From: Albula goreensis | Taxonomy: Eukaryota; Chordata; Actinopteri; Albuliformes; Albulidae | Assembly (NCBI GenBank): GCA_022829145.1 | Contig: CM040758.1 | Coordinates: 10,717,628 to 10,781,627, forward strand | Reading direction: 5' to 3' | DNA length: 64,000 nucleotides | Part shown: piece after piece, positions 1 through 14,472 of the stretch | Numbering within the stretch: the first letter of the stretch is position 1 | Layout: every line of letters begins with the position of its first letter | Notes under the pieces: model-generated | Told to the model about the DNA's origin: nothing | Seen by the model: only the letters and a program-made list of their open reading frames with translations | The model's database searches: none | Translations under genes and position numbers: made by a program

Positions 1-2509
1 TGTTCTACACAGAAAACTGTGGAACTGGATGACCAATACAGAAGAATGTAGTTCTGTTCCTTTGGACTTTCAGACTTTCCTTCCAGTCTGAAACTTTATT
101 AAACCTAATTAAATCTAATACAGTTTATTATTGTGTATTGCACCTCACACAGCAGGTTTAAGAAGCGTTAGTGTATAGCAATTGTTTTTTAATAAATAGA
201 AGAGATTAACAAACTGAAAAACATGAGACTTTCAGGTTATTTAAACTTCCCTACCAACACTTTCTAAGACCACCAGAGTAACAGGTCATGTAATAGAATA
301 GAAACAGAGACCCCTGAAGTGTTCAGGTCTAGATTGCAAGTAAACAAGGACCCTAGGTAAGCCTGTTCACATCATTTTGCATTTTTACATTTTTATGTAA
401 TCATACTATCACATGCAGCCTCCAAGGATAGCATATTGTTTCTTCATGTTACTTTGTACACATTAGGATACTGTTTGCTCATACTTTCTGATGTGAAAGT
501 CTAACAGCGACTGCTGAAAATATGAGAGGGGTCAGACATGGGTCACTCTAAATTACAGCATGCATTTGAAGCAGAGAAATGGGCTTCGGTAAAGGCCTTT
601 ATTAAAGTTTATGATTCATATTTACATTTATATTGTATCCATATTCACACATGGTCGTTCCCACAAGAATAGAATTTTGAGAAGGCAGTAGACATACATA
701 AGTGAGAAAATTACCATGCACCAGTGGATATTTAGTATTGTGATGAAGAAACCGACAACTAAATTTGATGTTCCATAACAGGTTCAATGGTGCGGACAGT
801 GTTTCAACTTACAAAGGCCTCCATCAGCTATATTCCTAATTCTGTTTCAGATTGAATGTTAGGCAAAGGACATCCAGGACCATTCTCTGAAAAGCAGTTT
901 ACTACGTAATTATAACTTTATTGTGTTTAGCTTATTGGAGCCTGAAATTAACGTGGAGTTTCCTGGGGGGAAAGTCAATAAGTATTTGAAAATCTGGCTT
1001 AGAGAGGGGTTTAGCTGAATGCTCTGAACCGCACAAGTTAATGGCCCTTAAAAGCAATGATTGATGATTTCTTGACGTGTCCAGTCCTCCTCCCTCTTCA
1101 CGGATCAAGAGAAGGTTCTTTTTAAAGACTGCTGGAGCTCAGACAGAAGGTCTGATCGTCTGAGTGTCAGCCTATATGCTGTCAGACCAACAGTTTGAAG
1201 TACCCGGAAACAAATTTCAGTTGAATGTAAAATAGACCCTTATGTTACAATAAAACAATTTGTTTTTTACAACATAACGGATGCTGCCATGACAATAAAA
1301 GAGAAGGTTCATTTAACAAAAATCGTAAGTGATAATGATGTATTTATTTTTACATCAGAATGAAATGTTGTTTACAGAATCCACACCAGAAACGTGCAGT
1401 GCATGCTCTAAAGACCTAAATATAAACTTCCGATATCAGGCCAAAACACCACAGCCAAGCTCTTTTTCCTTCCTGTAAGTCAAACACTGTGTGTTTTACC
1501 CTTTTTTTAGTGAGGGCAGTGAAACTCAGCCCACTGTATGGACATTGCCCTGTCACACCTGTATAATAAAGTACAACACCAGGCTGGCAACGTTCTGTGT
1601 GTATGTGTGTCTAGTTGTCAATTAATCTATCTGGCTGTCTGTTTTTCTGAGTGTGATGGGGGGGCTCTTTTGGACAGCCCAAACCAATGGTACAATGATC
1701 AAAAGGCCATAATATATTGAAAATTATATATTTAATTTGAAAACCCATAGTTGTGTAATATCTGTGTCAGGGCAAAGTTTTATAATAATTTGGAATATAT
1801 ATTACTGACATGTAACTATCTCAATTTGCTTATGTGAAATTAAAGCTTTGTAGTTTTGAAATAAGCTTGTTTGTTTCCTGTAAACTATTTTTTAATAAAA
1901 CACATAAAATGATTTCTGTGGTACATACATGTGCTGATACTGTGTGTACAGTTATACAAATAGAGCATATGTACATTTGTTGAATCATATTTGCTGTGCA
2001 GGAAAACAAGGGAAGGAAACTAAAACGCCTGCCTGTTCATGATATTTGGATATCACTTGGATAACAACATGAAAAAAGAAACAGAAAAGACAGATACAGC
2101 AGAGAACACAAAGCAGTTAACATTGTATGTGAGTAAAATAGAATGTTTTATGCATGCCAGCCTTGTCATGCACTGTTAAATGGTAACATATTAAAAAAGA
2201 TTATTACTAGGACTGGAAGATTAAATTTTTGATATATACATGGATGTTATGTATATATGCATAGTTATTTCCTGTTTCCAAGCTCATAGCCTCAGAAAAT
2301 GTAGTTTAGCTTCAGATTTGATTGTCAGTCGAAATGCCTTCTGTGTCAGAGGAAGGATACCATGCAGAGACAACCTGTGAAATGCGACAATGAGGGCGCC
2401 TCATATGGGAGCAGTATGCAGTCCTGTGCCAAAATTACATGGTGGGCAGTTTTCTTTTGGAGAAGCCAGCTGACATGCCTGGTGGGGGTGGGAGATTGCG
2501 GGCGGGGGG

Positions 2510-2600
2510 TTGGTCTAATTTAATTGGCTGGATATGTCCTTCACTCTCCACATCATCTGGTGTGTGGTGAGCATCCCAGCTCAAAATGGCATAATACCAT
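2510..2600 (+). repeat. Fragment of a dispersed fish repeat
   Basis: The segment contains an ATTGGCT...TTCACTCTCC...GGTGTGTGGTGAGC string. I recognise this as the distal part of a common fish interspersed repeat whose core is seen at 3553-3860 and 12605-12860. Family membership is inferred from memory of the motif order, not from a search. Confidence 0.4.
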
Positions 2601-3209
2601 TTGTTATTGTGTTTTCTAGATAATCTATCTTTCTAGATGATCTATATTCCATGTCTCAACTTGGAAAATGTACTGTGTTATGTACGATTCTCGGATATGG
2701 CTGATTGAGTATTTTAATCAATTAAGGCAGCAGCAATTATCAGGAATGTAAACCTGCATACACATGTCCCTCCATTTTACTTTGAGTTTCAGACCTCTGG
2801 GTTATAACTCTTCGGATGATCTGACTCTGTTGGATTGTGTGATAGTGTTGAATGTAAGTGAGCTGGATGGTGTCCAAAACAAACAATTATTGAGTAGATC
2901 TTCCTACGACTGGTGCCAAGTGCCAATGAGTGTGTCTATAGGTGTGAAGTGAGAAAACTAATTACTGAGGAGGCTGAGACTTCAGTTGTACCATGCCAAT
3001 GAAAATATATTTGGAATTTAAACTAGACATATGCATTCTTTAATTTTGATTGTCTAAATTGTCTTAAAATAAGGAGACATGTGCTCTTTACATTAAATGC
3101 AAGGTATGGACCACAGAGATAACATACTAAAGTTTTAACCATTTCTGGTTCAAACTGAAAATTGTCCTAAAATCTGAATCTCATTTGTTATAAGGACAGA
3201 ATGTTTGCT

Positions 3210-3260
3210 ACATCAGTGGTTCTCAAATTCATTCCTGGGGACCCTTTATGTTTGCTGTAT
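3210..3260 (+). repeat. hAT-like MITE terminal fragment
   Basis: The string CAGTGGTTCTCAA followed by CATTCCTGGGGACCC resembles the end of a common fish non-autonomous hAT-like element (typically CAGTGGTTCTCAACCCTGGTCCTGG). A related, fuller copy lies at about 43771-43950. I see no matching second end here. Confidence 0.4.
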
Positions 3261-3552
3261 TTTGCTCCAGATATAATAATAATCTATAAACAAGCCATAA
3301 AGAATTTATAATTTGACAACTTTAGTGTCTTTTGAAAGATGATTCACCCTCCAATGGCAACACTGCATCATTAATCGCTATGTAAGCCATTAAAAATAAA
3401 TGTCCCATATTCATGTCCCTGGACATTCAATAACTCAATAACTTGTTTTCTCTGTTGGAGCTGCTAGCAGTCATGCCACTATGAGCCTTTGCCATGTTAA
3501 ACTGCTGAGGCTAAGTAGGTATGAGCTTGGCTGCACTTACAAAAAGCTGCTA

Positions 3553-3860
3553 CAGGAACATCTTTTGCAAGGCCAGTAGGGGGCAACCTTCCCTCCTAGA
3601 CCACCGTGAATTCCTATGCCCCAGTACAGTGATGATTGTACTCTGCTGTAAAATGTGCTGTCCTTCACATGAGATGTTAAACCAAATGTATTACTTATAG
3701 TGCTCATTAAAGATCCCATGGTACAATATAAAAGAGTAGGGTGTTAACCTTGGTGTCCTGGCAAAATTCCAATAAAAACTGGCTTCATTATCATTTGAAA
3801 CATCTGATTGGCTGTACAATCCCCACCCACTTTGATTCCCAAGCCATTATTGGAAAAGAC
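3553..3860 (+). repeat. Dispersed fish repeat, copy 1
   Basis: This copy shares an ordered set of motifs with 12605-12860: GATGTTAAAC/GATGCTGAAC, CATTAAAGATCCCATGG, GGGTGTTAACC, AAAACTGGCTTCAT and GATTCCC. The motif order matches an interspersed repeat common in fish introns. It also holds a CTCF-like string at 3573-3586 (CCAGTAGGGGGCAA). No coding capacity is seen, so it is probably a SINE or LINE tail remnant. Confidence 0.6.
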
Positions 3861-4404
3861 TAATGAATTATTATTTGATCTACCTACCTTAAAAATAAAA
3901 ATGGAAAAGAAAACTAACAAACCATTTTCTTTAAGAATTCAATGACACAGCAAATGGCAACAAGCCAAGCCTTTATTATGGTAAAAACACAATTTAAGGA
4001 CTGGATAAAATCTTGGTAAAATAATCTTTCAACAACCTTAATTGTTACAGTGATGAGAATTAACAAATAAACAGCATACACAGTGGGTCGCCAGTACTGA
4101 GCTTCAGAAACACTGCCCCAGATTAGATGCAATGCATTGCAGTACCTCACGGTTCCAGCCGGGGCACTAAAAAGTTTGTTTGCAAAGTTATGTACGAGTC
4201 ATTAAGGAAGCAGCTGATGTGCAGTCTGTGGTGTTGAGTAACTTCCTATGTAATCTTCACAACTCAGAACTCTACAGAGTTCCTCAAACATTGACATGAC
4301 AGCTATGCAAGGGTTTTGTAGGTCTTGTTCTGCAGGAGTATTCCTTCAGGACTCTATTCTTTGACTGCATTAGTTCTTGTTACAAATCTGTAGGGTCTAT
4401 GGTA

Positions 4405-4465
4405 AAATATACACCTCTTCCCTACCTGGGAACTGAACCTGCAAACCTCTTGTAGGTTGCTTTGA
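4405..4465 (-). repeat. SINE remnant (tRNA-like part)
   Basis: The string CTGGGAACTGAACCTGCAAACC followed by TTGTAGGTTGC is a decayed reverse-oriented form of the tRNA-derived B-box region seen in fish SINEs (compare 26235-26410). It is short and eroded. Confidence 0.35.
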
Positions 4466-4944
4466 TTGGTCCAGAGATTACCTATGACATCACAAAATAT
4501 CTGTCATCTATGCAATGAATTAACCTGTTATTTTGACACTCCAAACGAAAAGGTTGGAGATTCCAGCTACCCCATTAATATAGAACATTCTGGAACAGAA
4601 ATGTTAAATTTAGCCTGTTGTGCTGCATGCCAGCATTTTGAGCGATGTCATTCCTATAAGATCTTGTTTCTGCCACACCTCGCACAGTCTCCTCTCCAAA
4701 ACAGCAGAGAAACTGAGCCAACCTCCGGCCCTGAGCTGGATATGGGGGGACAGGGGAAGGAGGTTGTGGGGCCGATTTTAAAACGAAATTCTCTGAGCTT
4801 CTCTAGTCCTCAGGTCAGCTGCTATCAAACTACTATGATTTCCACTACTCAGTATGCCACACATGGATGTGATATATGCTGGCTTGTTTTAAAACCAGAG
4901 GGATAAGACAAAACCGTGAGCAGCACTGGTGTATAGTGGGTGGG

Positions 4945-5050
4945 TGGCTGTGCTTCAGACGACTCAGTGTTGGCAAGTTTGAATCCCACATGAAGCCCCT
5001 CCTCAAGGGTTGAGCAGATCATTAACCTGGGCCTGAACTGCAACCTGAAT
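4945..5050 (+). repeat. SINE-like fragment
   Basis: The segment GGGTGGCTGTGC...GTTTGAATCCCAC has the spacing of a tRNA-derived SINE head with an intact-looking B-box-like GTTTGAATCC. The remainder is diverged. Low-certainty assignment. Confidence 0.3.
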
Positions 5051-8000
5051 TACTAGTAGATATTCAGCTGCACAAATGGTGTGTATGTAAAATAACACAT
5101 TTTAGCTGTGTGTCAGGTCTAGGCCGTCTGCAAAAGGCCCACATGTAAAACTGATGTAAATGTAAAGTCTGCTGCTGTTCTCATAACCTTGCATGCAAAG
5201 ACTGTATGAACCCAAAAAACCTTAACAAGTACCCTCTAAAAGACATAGCCTCTGAGAGATTATTTGTTTAAATAACCAAATATGTGATTTCAGCTATGGC
5301 ACGAGTTAGATCACATGTCTTCATTTTAAGATGGTAGGTTCTGGAATTCTCAGTCCAACTGGAGCGCTGAGTATCTATCCCATGTTACCACATTCAGTGA
5401 ACACAGACATTTTAGTCAAACGACATCGCCTCACCCCTGCCAAATACCCAACGACCGAATCTTGAGATAAATCACCACGCAAATGCCAAACCCTCACTGG
5501 CGCTTTCGATTTAATCCTGAGTGATGAGCTGTGAAAGTCAAATAGCGGGAGAGACATTACACACCGGTAGCGTGCTGCAACATTCCACAGGGAATCCCGG
5601 CCTGTGGACCCGCCCTCTCTGCGTCTCTACGAGTCCTGCCTGGTGATTGATGTTCGCGATGAAGGACGCCGCTGACAACGGCCAGTCAGGGACTTCCCCA
5701 TGCGAGGAGACGCCCGGCCCATCCCGCAGTCCTGCTTCTTTTTATTCTCTCTGAGGGGCTCCATCTCTTCTCTGATCAGCTGTTGCCCGGACGACTGACA
5801 GGGGGAACTGGTGCACTGCGAAATGAAGATTACTTTCTGGGGGTTAATTATTTCCTCATGTATTTTCATTAAATGATTACTATTATTAATCATTGTGAGT
5901 TGTTTGTGTGCATCTCTGTGGATACTGGATATGTTGTCGTGTCTTCCTTTTTAATCTCTTTCGGAGCCAGGCTGCAGGGGAGATTGAACAATGAGGCGTC
6001 TTTCCTCAGAGAGACATCGCTTCTTCAGCAGTGTTGCCAAAATGGTGCTCTTGTCACCAGATTTGGAGACATTTACCGAGCAGATGTTGCAAGGCCAATT
6101 GAATGAAGTACTGGCATCAAGTACCATCATGTTTTTAATGTGTTTATCATTAAGGAGTGCCCACAAATGAAGGTAATGTGAACAGAATAAATTTAGACCA
6201 GGATAATTATCTACACAGCACCTACCAACTTGAAATTAAAAAGGCAAACTTTGGAGAAATGCCTGACTATTCTGTTCTCTGAATAGTGGCTTATATCACA
6301 ATCCAGAGGAGGTATGCAGTTATGGTCAACACCAAAAAGTCAAAGTTTTGCTGTTGGCTGCATCTTCAGTTCATGGTTTGATGAGTTTCAAAGTGAAAAA
6401 GAGAAAAAGGAAGACAATTATTTTAACAGACCACAGAAAGGTTTTACATTTTGTCCAGTCTTTTGACAGCACTTCATCCAGTAACAATGGAACAAAAATG
6501 AATGTTCTTGACATTCTATAGCAATGCTGTGGTTTGAGTGACAATTCCTCACAATGTTTGTCAGGTGCGGAGGAGGAAATTCACCATAAATTACAAGGTT
6601 CCCCAAAACTTCCTTTAAACTGGCCAAAGATGAGAAATACACTATTCAACTCTCCTTTGAAATTCTCACTCAGATTAATACAGTAATTACCATGTCTTTG
6701 CAAAATGTCATTTCGAAAGCTCTGGCTAATTATGTGTGCATGTCGTATTGATTTACGCTAAATCTTGTCTTCACTTGTCCTTGAATGCAGTGGCAGGCAG
6801 TTATTGGAGAACAAATCTGCTGTTTGACTAAGTGTGGCAAAAAATCAACACGGTAACCACAAACTGTATTTATGCAAACAATTTATGAATTAATAAATGT
6901 ATCACATTTCCTGGAATAAATACATATGAGTATTAACAAAATAATGAACCAAATCCCATTAAAATACAATAATAAATGTGCTGGATTTTGAAACAGAATG
7001 ACTTTCTTGCAAAGGGCATGTATTTCAAAGGTTCAAAAGACATCTATGTTACATGCCAGAATCATTTCATTGTATATACCTTTTACCCTGTATTTATTCC
7101 CCGTTTAGGGAATACTCATATTTCTTGTTTCAGTTTCTAAAATGAAAATGAAGAAGGCAGAACAGATTTGCATGCAAAGTAAAGTATATATACTGCAGAG
7201 GAAAGATGGACCGGGTGACATTGTAATAAGTGCACATAACCTTGCTGTCAGTAAGCCATAATCACTAATCACCTTTTATAAGGCTGGCAATCACCATGGC
7301 TACATCAGTCTTTTTGCCGTGAGCGCCAGAGAAATGCTTTTTGAGGAAAGACACCCAAAGTTACTCTGTTCCAATGAGCAACTCATCCAGTTAAGAACTG
7401 AATAATTTTGGCATGACCAAACTCCAACCAAGAATGAGCTGTAAGAACTGTTTTAAACCAGCTCAGCAATTTGACATTTCATGCTTGGGCTGTTCAGAAC
7501 ATTTTAATTTATGGCACATTGTAATATTGTGCTGAGATTAAAGGGTAGGTATGCCTTTTTCTTTTTAGGTCATTTGAATTCTGGTACAATGCAACATTTG
7601 GTGTGTTGCAATGTGAGGATGCAATTCTGGGTGTGTTTCAGCACCAGATCTGGGTCTTATCAGTATTTTAAATACTTAACCCTGCAGAAACAAAGGATAT
7701 AAACCACATAACTATTTTCACCAATATTCAGAACCAAACGATTTTTTAATGTATGATTGCACAGTTTGGTTATAACATATTTAATGAGTACCAAAAGATA
7801 AAAGATGTATTTTAATATAAATCTATTTGCCCTACTAATATTTAGTCACCAGACTGCTTATACAGCCAATCACAATAAAGATCATCCCAATACCAGAATA
7901 CTATGACATCAACCCACTTTCAGGCCCAGACCTGCCCCTGGAAATCATCCACATAAAGAAAAATGCACATAAACGAACAATGCACATGAGCGCACCCAAC

Positions 8001-11000
8001 TCTTTGGATGTTCATAGAAGCTCTGTCCAAAGAGAGATGCAGTGCAAAGGAAATATGGTTTCACCAGGATTTTCTCACCTTGAATCTAATGAAACATTTA
8101 GATATATTGAAATGTTATTGTCATGATCAGAAGAGACATTGCAGTGCTTCACAACACATTAGCAAAAAGCTCAGTTTTCTGGTATTGCAGAATATTAAAA
8201 ACTAATTTTGCAGGGGAATATATTTATCACTATGTTGTAAGTCTACATATTTACAATATTTTGCAGTATATTCAATTTCCCTCAGAACTTGCAAAAGGAG
8301 AGAGGGCATGAAACTAGTTTCTGGTCATGAGATATGTGACATGAGCACAAAGCACAGAGTCACAATGATACTGCAGGCCTGTGAGCCGATGAGTCGGAGG
8401 AATGCCCTGCGGGCCCGTCCCCTGACTGCCGGAGTCATGGGTTATATCGAGATGAGCATGCTGCACGACCTAAGGGCCGGCACCGGCGGCAGCCGACCTC
8501 CATGGTTCTAATGATAATGGAGGGTCAGGAGTAGAGGAGTCTGCGTCGCTTTGGCAGGCGGTGGGGTCTGTGTTTACATTCCTGCTATCGTCTTACAGCA
8601 GATGACTGTAGTTAATCTACAGCTTTTTACAATGCTGACAGCAACCCCCAATGGGGATTAATAGAAACAATGTTACTACTTTACACTTTTCACAATTGTT
8701 GTCCCTCCTGGTTTTGTTGCTTGTCCAAAAATTGTGATACAGGATGTGCTTCTTCACATGGTATACACTGTGGATATATGGCTTGTTGTTTGTGAGTGCA
8801 CAGGAAATAAATGACGGGCCTTATTCTCATTATTTTATTTACATCTTCAAACTTTTCTTCATATTCTTTCAGTTAACAACATTAGTAGTTCCCAACAATA
8901 TGGGTTCTTTCTGGCTCAGATGAAGCCACATGGTGAAATGGATTTCAAAGGTTCTGGTTGATAAAAAACAGGTTTAAAGTAATGTAATTCCCTACCGTTA
9001 AACAAAAAATAAGTGAGTGTGACTCAGAAGAGGTTTGACAGTGTAATTATGAGCTTTTGTTGCTGTGCTCTTCCACTGGGTCTGAGTGCAATTCATCACA
9101 AAACCTGAGATGTATGTATGAAATGTAGAGATTCAAACTCTCTCTTCTCATTTCCTGCCCTCTGGGCCTGCAGCTGTGACATCACTTCTGGTGCACAACA
9201 GACAAATTTATTCTTACTGCGAATGTAGAAAAATGATTTGTCAGTGAATTTTTTTCCAAAGGGGTGTAAACTATCTCATAGCCAGAGGCATTAGGTATGG
9301 ATTAAGCTTATTTGAATGTGCAGAAAAAAGTTGTACCAAAACATGCACATGCTTATTAAACACAACCAGCAAAATCTAAAATCTGCACTTCTCTTAAAGG
9401 TGAAGTGAAAATGCCTTTGATCATTAGATGTCGCCTTATCGGGCAGGTGGGGATTCTAATTGTGCGGAATTGGAGAAGTTGCTATGCCAACATTGCTGTC
9501 CTGAACTTCTGAGCTGGACACACACAGTGGGCACGCAGCAGCTGAGTTGTACTGCACCTGTTTCTATGAAAACCGAGACCCCGAAAGTGATGATAGAAAT
9601 GTGGCATGCTCTGCAGGTTGCCAGATCACAGTATTCTACCCTAAACCAGGGCTTGCAACCTTGAATTTTGATTTCTGCTGTTATGACCATCTGAGTATTT
9701 GTATTTCAATGTAAACGTATTTCAATCTTGCCACATCTTCATGGACAATGAGAATATCATATGGATTTATGGACTTTTGTTTACAGATTTGGCAATCCTG
9801 CCCTAGATTTAAAGTTTGTCTTGGAAGTCCTGGATTAAGTTTTGGGTTAAATGTTTTAGCATAGAACATCAATTTATGGGAAGATTTGGGCCTATGGTAA
9901 TTTTATATCAAAGCAGTGTAGTGTACCTAAAATATTTTCAGTGCATCTTGTTATTTAGTGTCTTTTTTGGGACCAATCTGATGAGAGGTTAACTAAAGAT
10001 CTGATGACCCTGTTATTGCCATATTCACCTCTCATGATGGAGACGGAGATAGAAGTGAAGGTGGGCACAGGAGCGTGGGGTGTGGAGTTTGGCTGTGTGT
10101 ATATACGACATCAATGCAGTGGTCTATTTCACATGACTTAAGACAGTAGCATGACAATATGTCGCCTCATCACCTTAGTGTTAAAAGCTGAACAGGAAGC
10201 TCACTGTCATCAGTCAGTGCCATATTGTCAATGTCTCTCTAGTCTAATAAAGTTCATTCAAAGCACCATGTGACAAACGATTGTCTAATGTAATGTAATA
10301 ATAAAATATGTTTTTCACTTCCTGAAAATCTTCTTGGGAGTCACTTTTTTTATAATATGTGTACATACATATATAATATGATTATTATGAGGTGGTAAAA
10401 GTTACTGTTCAAGCATTGTGAGGGGGGTCTATGCATCACTTCTCCAGAGGTAGCTTTCTGGACAAAGTGATTCCGGACAAGACAGCTGGCCAAGACCCCA
10501 CTAAAAAGATTCCTGGCATTCCATTCAGAAGCTTACAGACACTTCCTCAGATGTGGTTAGACAGTGAAACATTTCCCCATTCCCTGCTGAGTACCTCAGT
10601 GAAACAAAAAAAAAAAAAAGATGAAAAAATAAATTTAACAAAATGGCTTTTTACACTGTATTTCTGTTACTCCGTGCATCTGGCCAACCTATTTAAGTGG
10701 AAAACGAGAGGAATTGGCCACGTTTCAAGAGACATCCATAAATAAAATTTGCCACGACAAATGCCCCCTTTCTCTCCACCTAATTTATTAAACCATTGTG
10801 CAATGTTTTGCAGAGTCTTGTCTTAACTGATTTCATATGCCTTACATTGCCAGTGAACTGGAGGGAGGCCAGGCCCCCAGTGAATGTATCGCCTTCAATC
10901 CCTCCTGCCAGCAGAATGCTGCTCGACGTCGTTCCATAATCTAAGAAGAGAAACACGGGTCGCTCCTGTGGTTTTGCTGCACGCCATATGTGGAAGAGGC

Positions 11001-12604
11001 TGGGTCACATTGGTACATCCTCCACTCATTCTCGCGAATTTGCATTCTTCGCGTTTCCCTGTTTGTGGTAAGCCAAACAAAGGAATAGGCAGGGTGTGGA
11101 CTGTCTGCTTGCTCAATAACAGGGCCGGATTTTAGATTTGGGCCGAGATAGTGAATGGGAACCACTGGTGGACACCCTGCCTTCAGAGTTGAGGACAGAG
11201 GAAAATCTGAAATCCTGTAATGTGAATGGGTTTTGACCAGGATGTAGGATTGAAAGCAAGGGCAACTGGTGTCAAACCAACTGTTTATGTCATTTGAGCT
11301 TCATTTGTATCCATCTTCTCCCCCTCTAACTATTAAATTTTTACATGCCATACTGAGAAAGATTCTTATTTTGCACTAGTGAGTGCGGACACATTTTGTT
11401 TTGGAAGTCTGTGACTCACGTTCCCCCTGGAGTCAGAGCTCACAAAAACATTCAGACTGAAATTAAAACGGCCTTCAACAACAACAACAACGAGTGTCTC
11501 GGTTTTATGTCAACAAATGGCTCAAATTGCTGATTTTAATCTGCAGATGGCCTCTCAGCTCCTAGAAGGCAGTTTGAGTGATGTCGACATGGTTGAGTGG
11601 TTATTTTCTGATATATAAGGCTAAAAGTGTACGTCACATTCAGATGAATTAATACCTCACTTCAGCAACTTAACGACATTATCACTCAAGGAGCCTATTT
11701 ATATACATTCCTAACAGAGGATAAAATATACAACAGTAGGAAGGAACATGCCAACAGACAAAGGTCAGCCTCCCCTATCCAAGCTCAAACTCCCATCCCA
11801 ATCAGCTATCAAGAGATTATTCTTTTGTCACATGAAGCACAGGCAAGTCCAAACATCAGCTGTTCCCAATCACAGGGCAGGGAATTTGCCCCGAGTCAGT
11901 AGGACACTTGCCCTCTATGATAGATGCTGTTTTATTGGCATGGTATTTTTCTGAATCATCACTGATTGGTCACTGCTCTGGTTGATGCTTGAAAACATTC
12001 AGTATAATAACTTATGCTGAAACTCAATGCAGCATTCGTAGTTGACCTCAGCTAAAAACCTGAAGAGGTCTGAGTGTGACATACTATCTTTATCTCTGTG
12101 TGTTTATACTGCACTCCCGCAGTGGGCTGGATGTGAGAGATTTACATGTCCGTGTCACAGGGTTATGGAGGTTCATTATGGGACAGCTGTATCTCAGCAG
12201 TTGTAAAAAAAGGAATTCAATCACACATATTCCACAAGCACCATGGGATGGAATCACCCTCCTCCTTCTTCTTCAAGATGGGCTATTTGAAGTTCAAAAG
12301 ACATGTTGCTGTAACAAAGGAATACTCCACTGTCAGAGAAGCCAAGCAGTGATGCAGCATGTCCAGTGTCCCTTTGACAGGCACGCTGACAGACTATCCA
12401 ACATTTTAAGAGGGAGAACAAAATGTTGGCCTAGAATTTGTAGTATGAGATAATGTCACAAAGAAATGAAAACTGAAGTAAAAGGATCCCCCTACAAAAC
12501 TAATATAATAAATAAATAACAGTAAAAAGTCCAATATGATGATTGGGGAAAAAAACAAAATCTTAGAAATAAAAAGAAGATAAATAGTGTCACAGTGAAT
12601 CATT

Positions 12605-12860
12605 CTTTGGATGGGATGCTGAACACAGTTCCTGACTTATGTCATTAAAGATCCCATGGCACATTTCATGCAGGGGTGTTAACCTCTACATTCAAGTCAA
12701 ATTTCTCTCAAAAAAAACTGGCTGGCTTCATCTGGCCACCTGATCATCCTCCACATTTGACTGGCTAAAAAATGAAACCCCTACCCCAAATGGATTCCCC
12801 AGGTCACTGCAAAACAAGAAGAACAGAGCTTTCAGTTTACCTACCTGTTTATAAAGGTAA
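12605..12860 (+). repeat. Dispersed fish repeat, copy 2
   Basis: Same family as 3553-3860. GATGCTGAAC, CATTAAAGATCCCATGG, GGGGTGTTAACC, AAACTGGCTGGCTTCAT and GGATTCCC occur in the same order and at similar spacing. The two copies lie 9 kb apart in the same orientation and are well diverged, so they are old insertions rather than a recent local duplication. Confidence 0.6.
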
Positions 12861-14390
12861 ATGCAAACTTAATGAATACATAAATCAGCCTACAGTCTCA
12901 GACTCAATACCAAACCAAAACTTTGCCCTGTCATTATACAGACACGTTGATTTGACTCAAGATTATATTTTCAATTTACAGCTTTCACTATTTACAAAAG
13001 CATGTACTGCATATGAAAGCTGTCCTACGGGGTTTTAAGGTACAGGAGTTAGATGCTTGCTCTTCCTGAACATTACACCTAAGCTCTGTTTTGGGAATTC
13101 CCCCACACGAGACAAATGAGGATTGATCTTGTATCTGTATTCGAATTAGCATTGCGGTCCCTTGTATAAAGCCCTGCATGAGCTTATATGCCTATGCACA
13201 TGTTCAACAATATAAAGGGGATAATCTTCTCAGGAAGTGTTTCCCATTAAGTGCTGCTATTGAGATGTTTAGATTGCTGAAGAGGAAAAGGAATAAATTC
13301 CCAAAGGTCTGTGCTGCTTTCCTCTCCAAAGCCCACGGATTAGAACGAGCAGGAGACTTAGCACCCCATTTAAATCGAGCTCTAAGATTACATCAGTTCT
13401 CAATAACAACAATACTAAAAAAAAACATTTACGTTCCCTTAGTAGATAGGGCAAAATTAGTGGCCATTAAAAGCACTTACTGAAAATCAATCCACTATGT
13501 CTCCTCCACAGACATGGCTTGCAGTGTGAGTGGCCCCACACAGATTTTCAGTCATTGGATTAAGGTGTGGGGGGTGGAGGCAGTGAGGTGGGTGAGGAGT
13601 GAGGGGCACATCTGTGTCGCTCAGATGTTGGATAGGAAGACCACACCTTCACAACTTAAGAGTGACAATTACCTGAAGCTTTGTAGCCCCTAATGTGCTC
13701 AATGGTCCTTTCAAATCTTCCAAGAGACACGCCAACTTCAGAGTCCCAAAACAGTGACCTGTTCTCGGTATACAGGCTTAAGAGAAGCCGGGAAGTGTGG
13801 TTCAGCTGAAGAGACTCCATCCTGTGCATTTCTCTGGCTTTTTTTCAGAAATGAACCACAGTGTACTGCTTGAGCAGGGGCCCCTTAATTGATCCAGACA
13901 TGTGGAAATAAAAATGGACTTATTTTTGGATTTTGATAGGGAGAAAGGTGAAAGACTCAGCCAGGAGCTGGAGCAAACTGAAACAAAATGTAGAAATCCA
14001 AAAATATGTAAAATAAAAATATTGAATAATCAAGTAATATTCAGGTGCTAGTGATATCACTCTGGAGAGAAGCCTCTCTTTTCAAAGGCAAAGAGAATGT
14101 GCTGAGCTCCACAAAAACAACCATATTTTGTCTCTGCATGGGGAGTAATTCGGAAAACACAACTGTTCTTTTCTGTTAATGAGATGGTACTGTTTTCCTT
14201 ACTGGAGACTTAGCTCGGACACATGAGATAGACCTGCTAATTATTTCCTGCACTATAATTGCGTATAGGTGCTGTGATGTAGGTTTTTGCCAATTGGTTT
14301 TTCACAAGCAAGTGAGAAACTTAAAGCCTTGGTCAGACTCAGCATTTTCAGCACAACTGGTTTAGGCACGGAATACATTCCCTTGTGCTT

Positions 14391-14391
<1 letters not shown>

Positions 14392-14468
<77 letters not shown>
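14392..14468 (+). repeat. (CA)n microsatellite
   Basis: About 77 bp of uninterrupted alternating AC/CA. The long open frames across it on both strands are an artefact of the dinucleotide repeat. Confidence 0.97.

Positions 14469-14472
<4 letters not shown>

Noticed and set aside
4466..4906. 146-codon plus-strand frame in the upstream region
   Set aside because: No recognisable motif, random-like composition and overlaps repeat debris; no supporting splice sites or neighbours.
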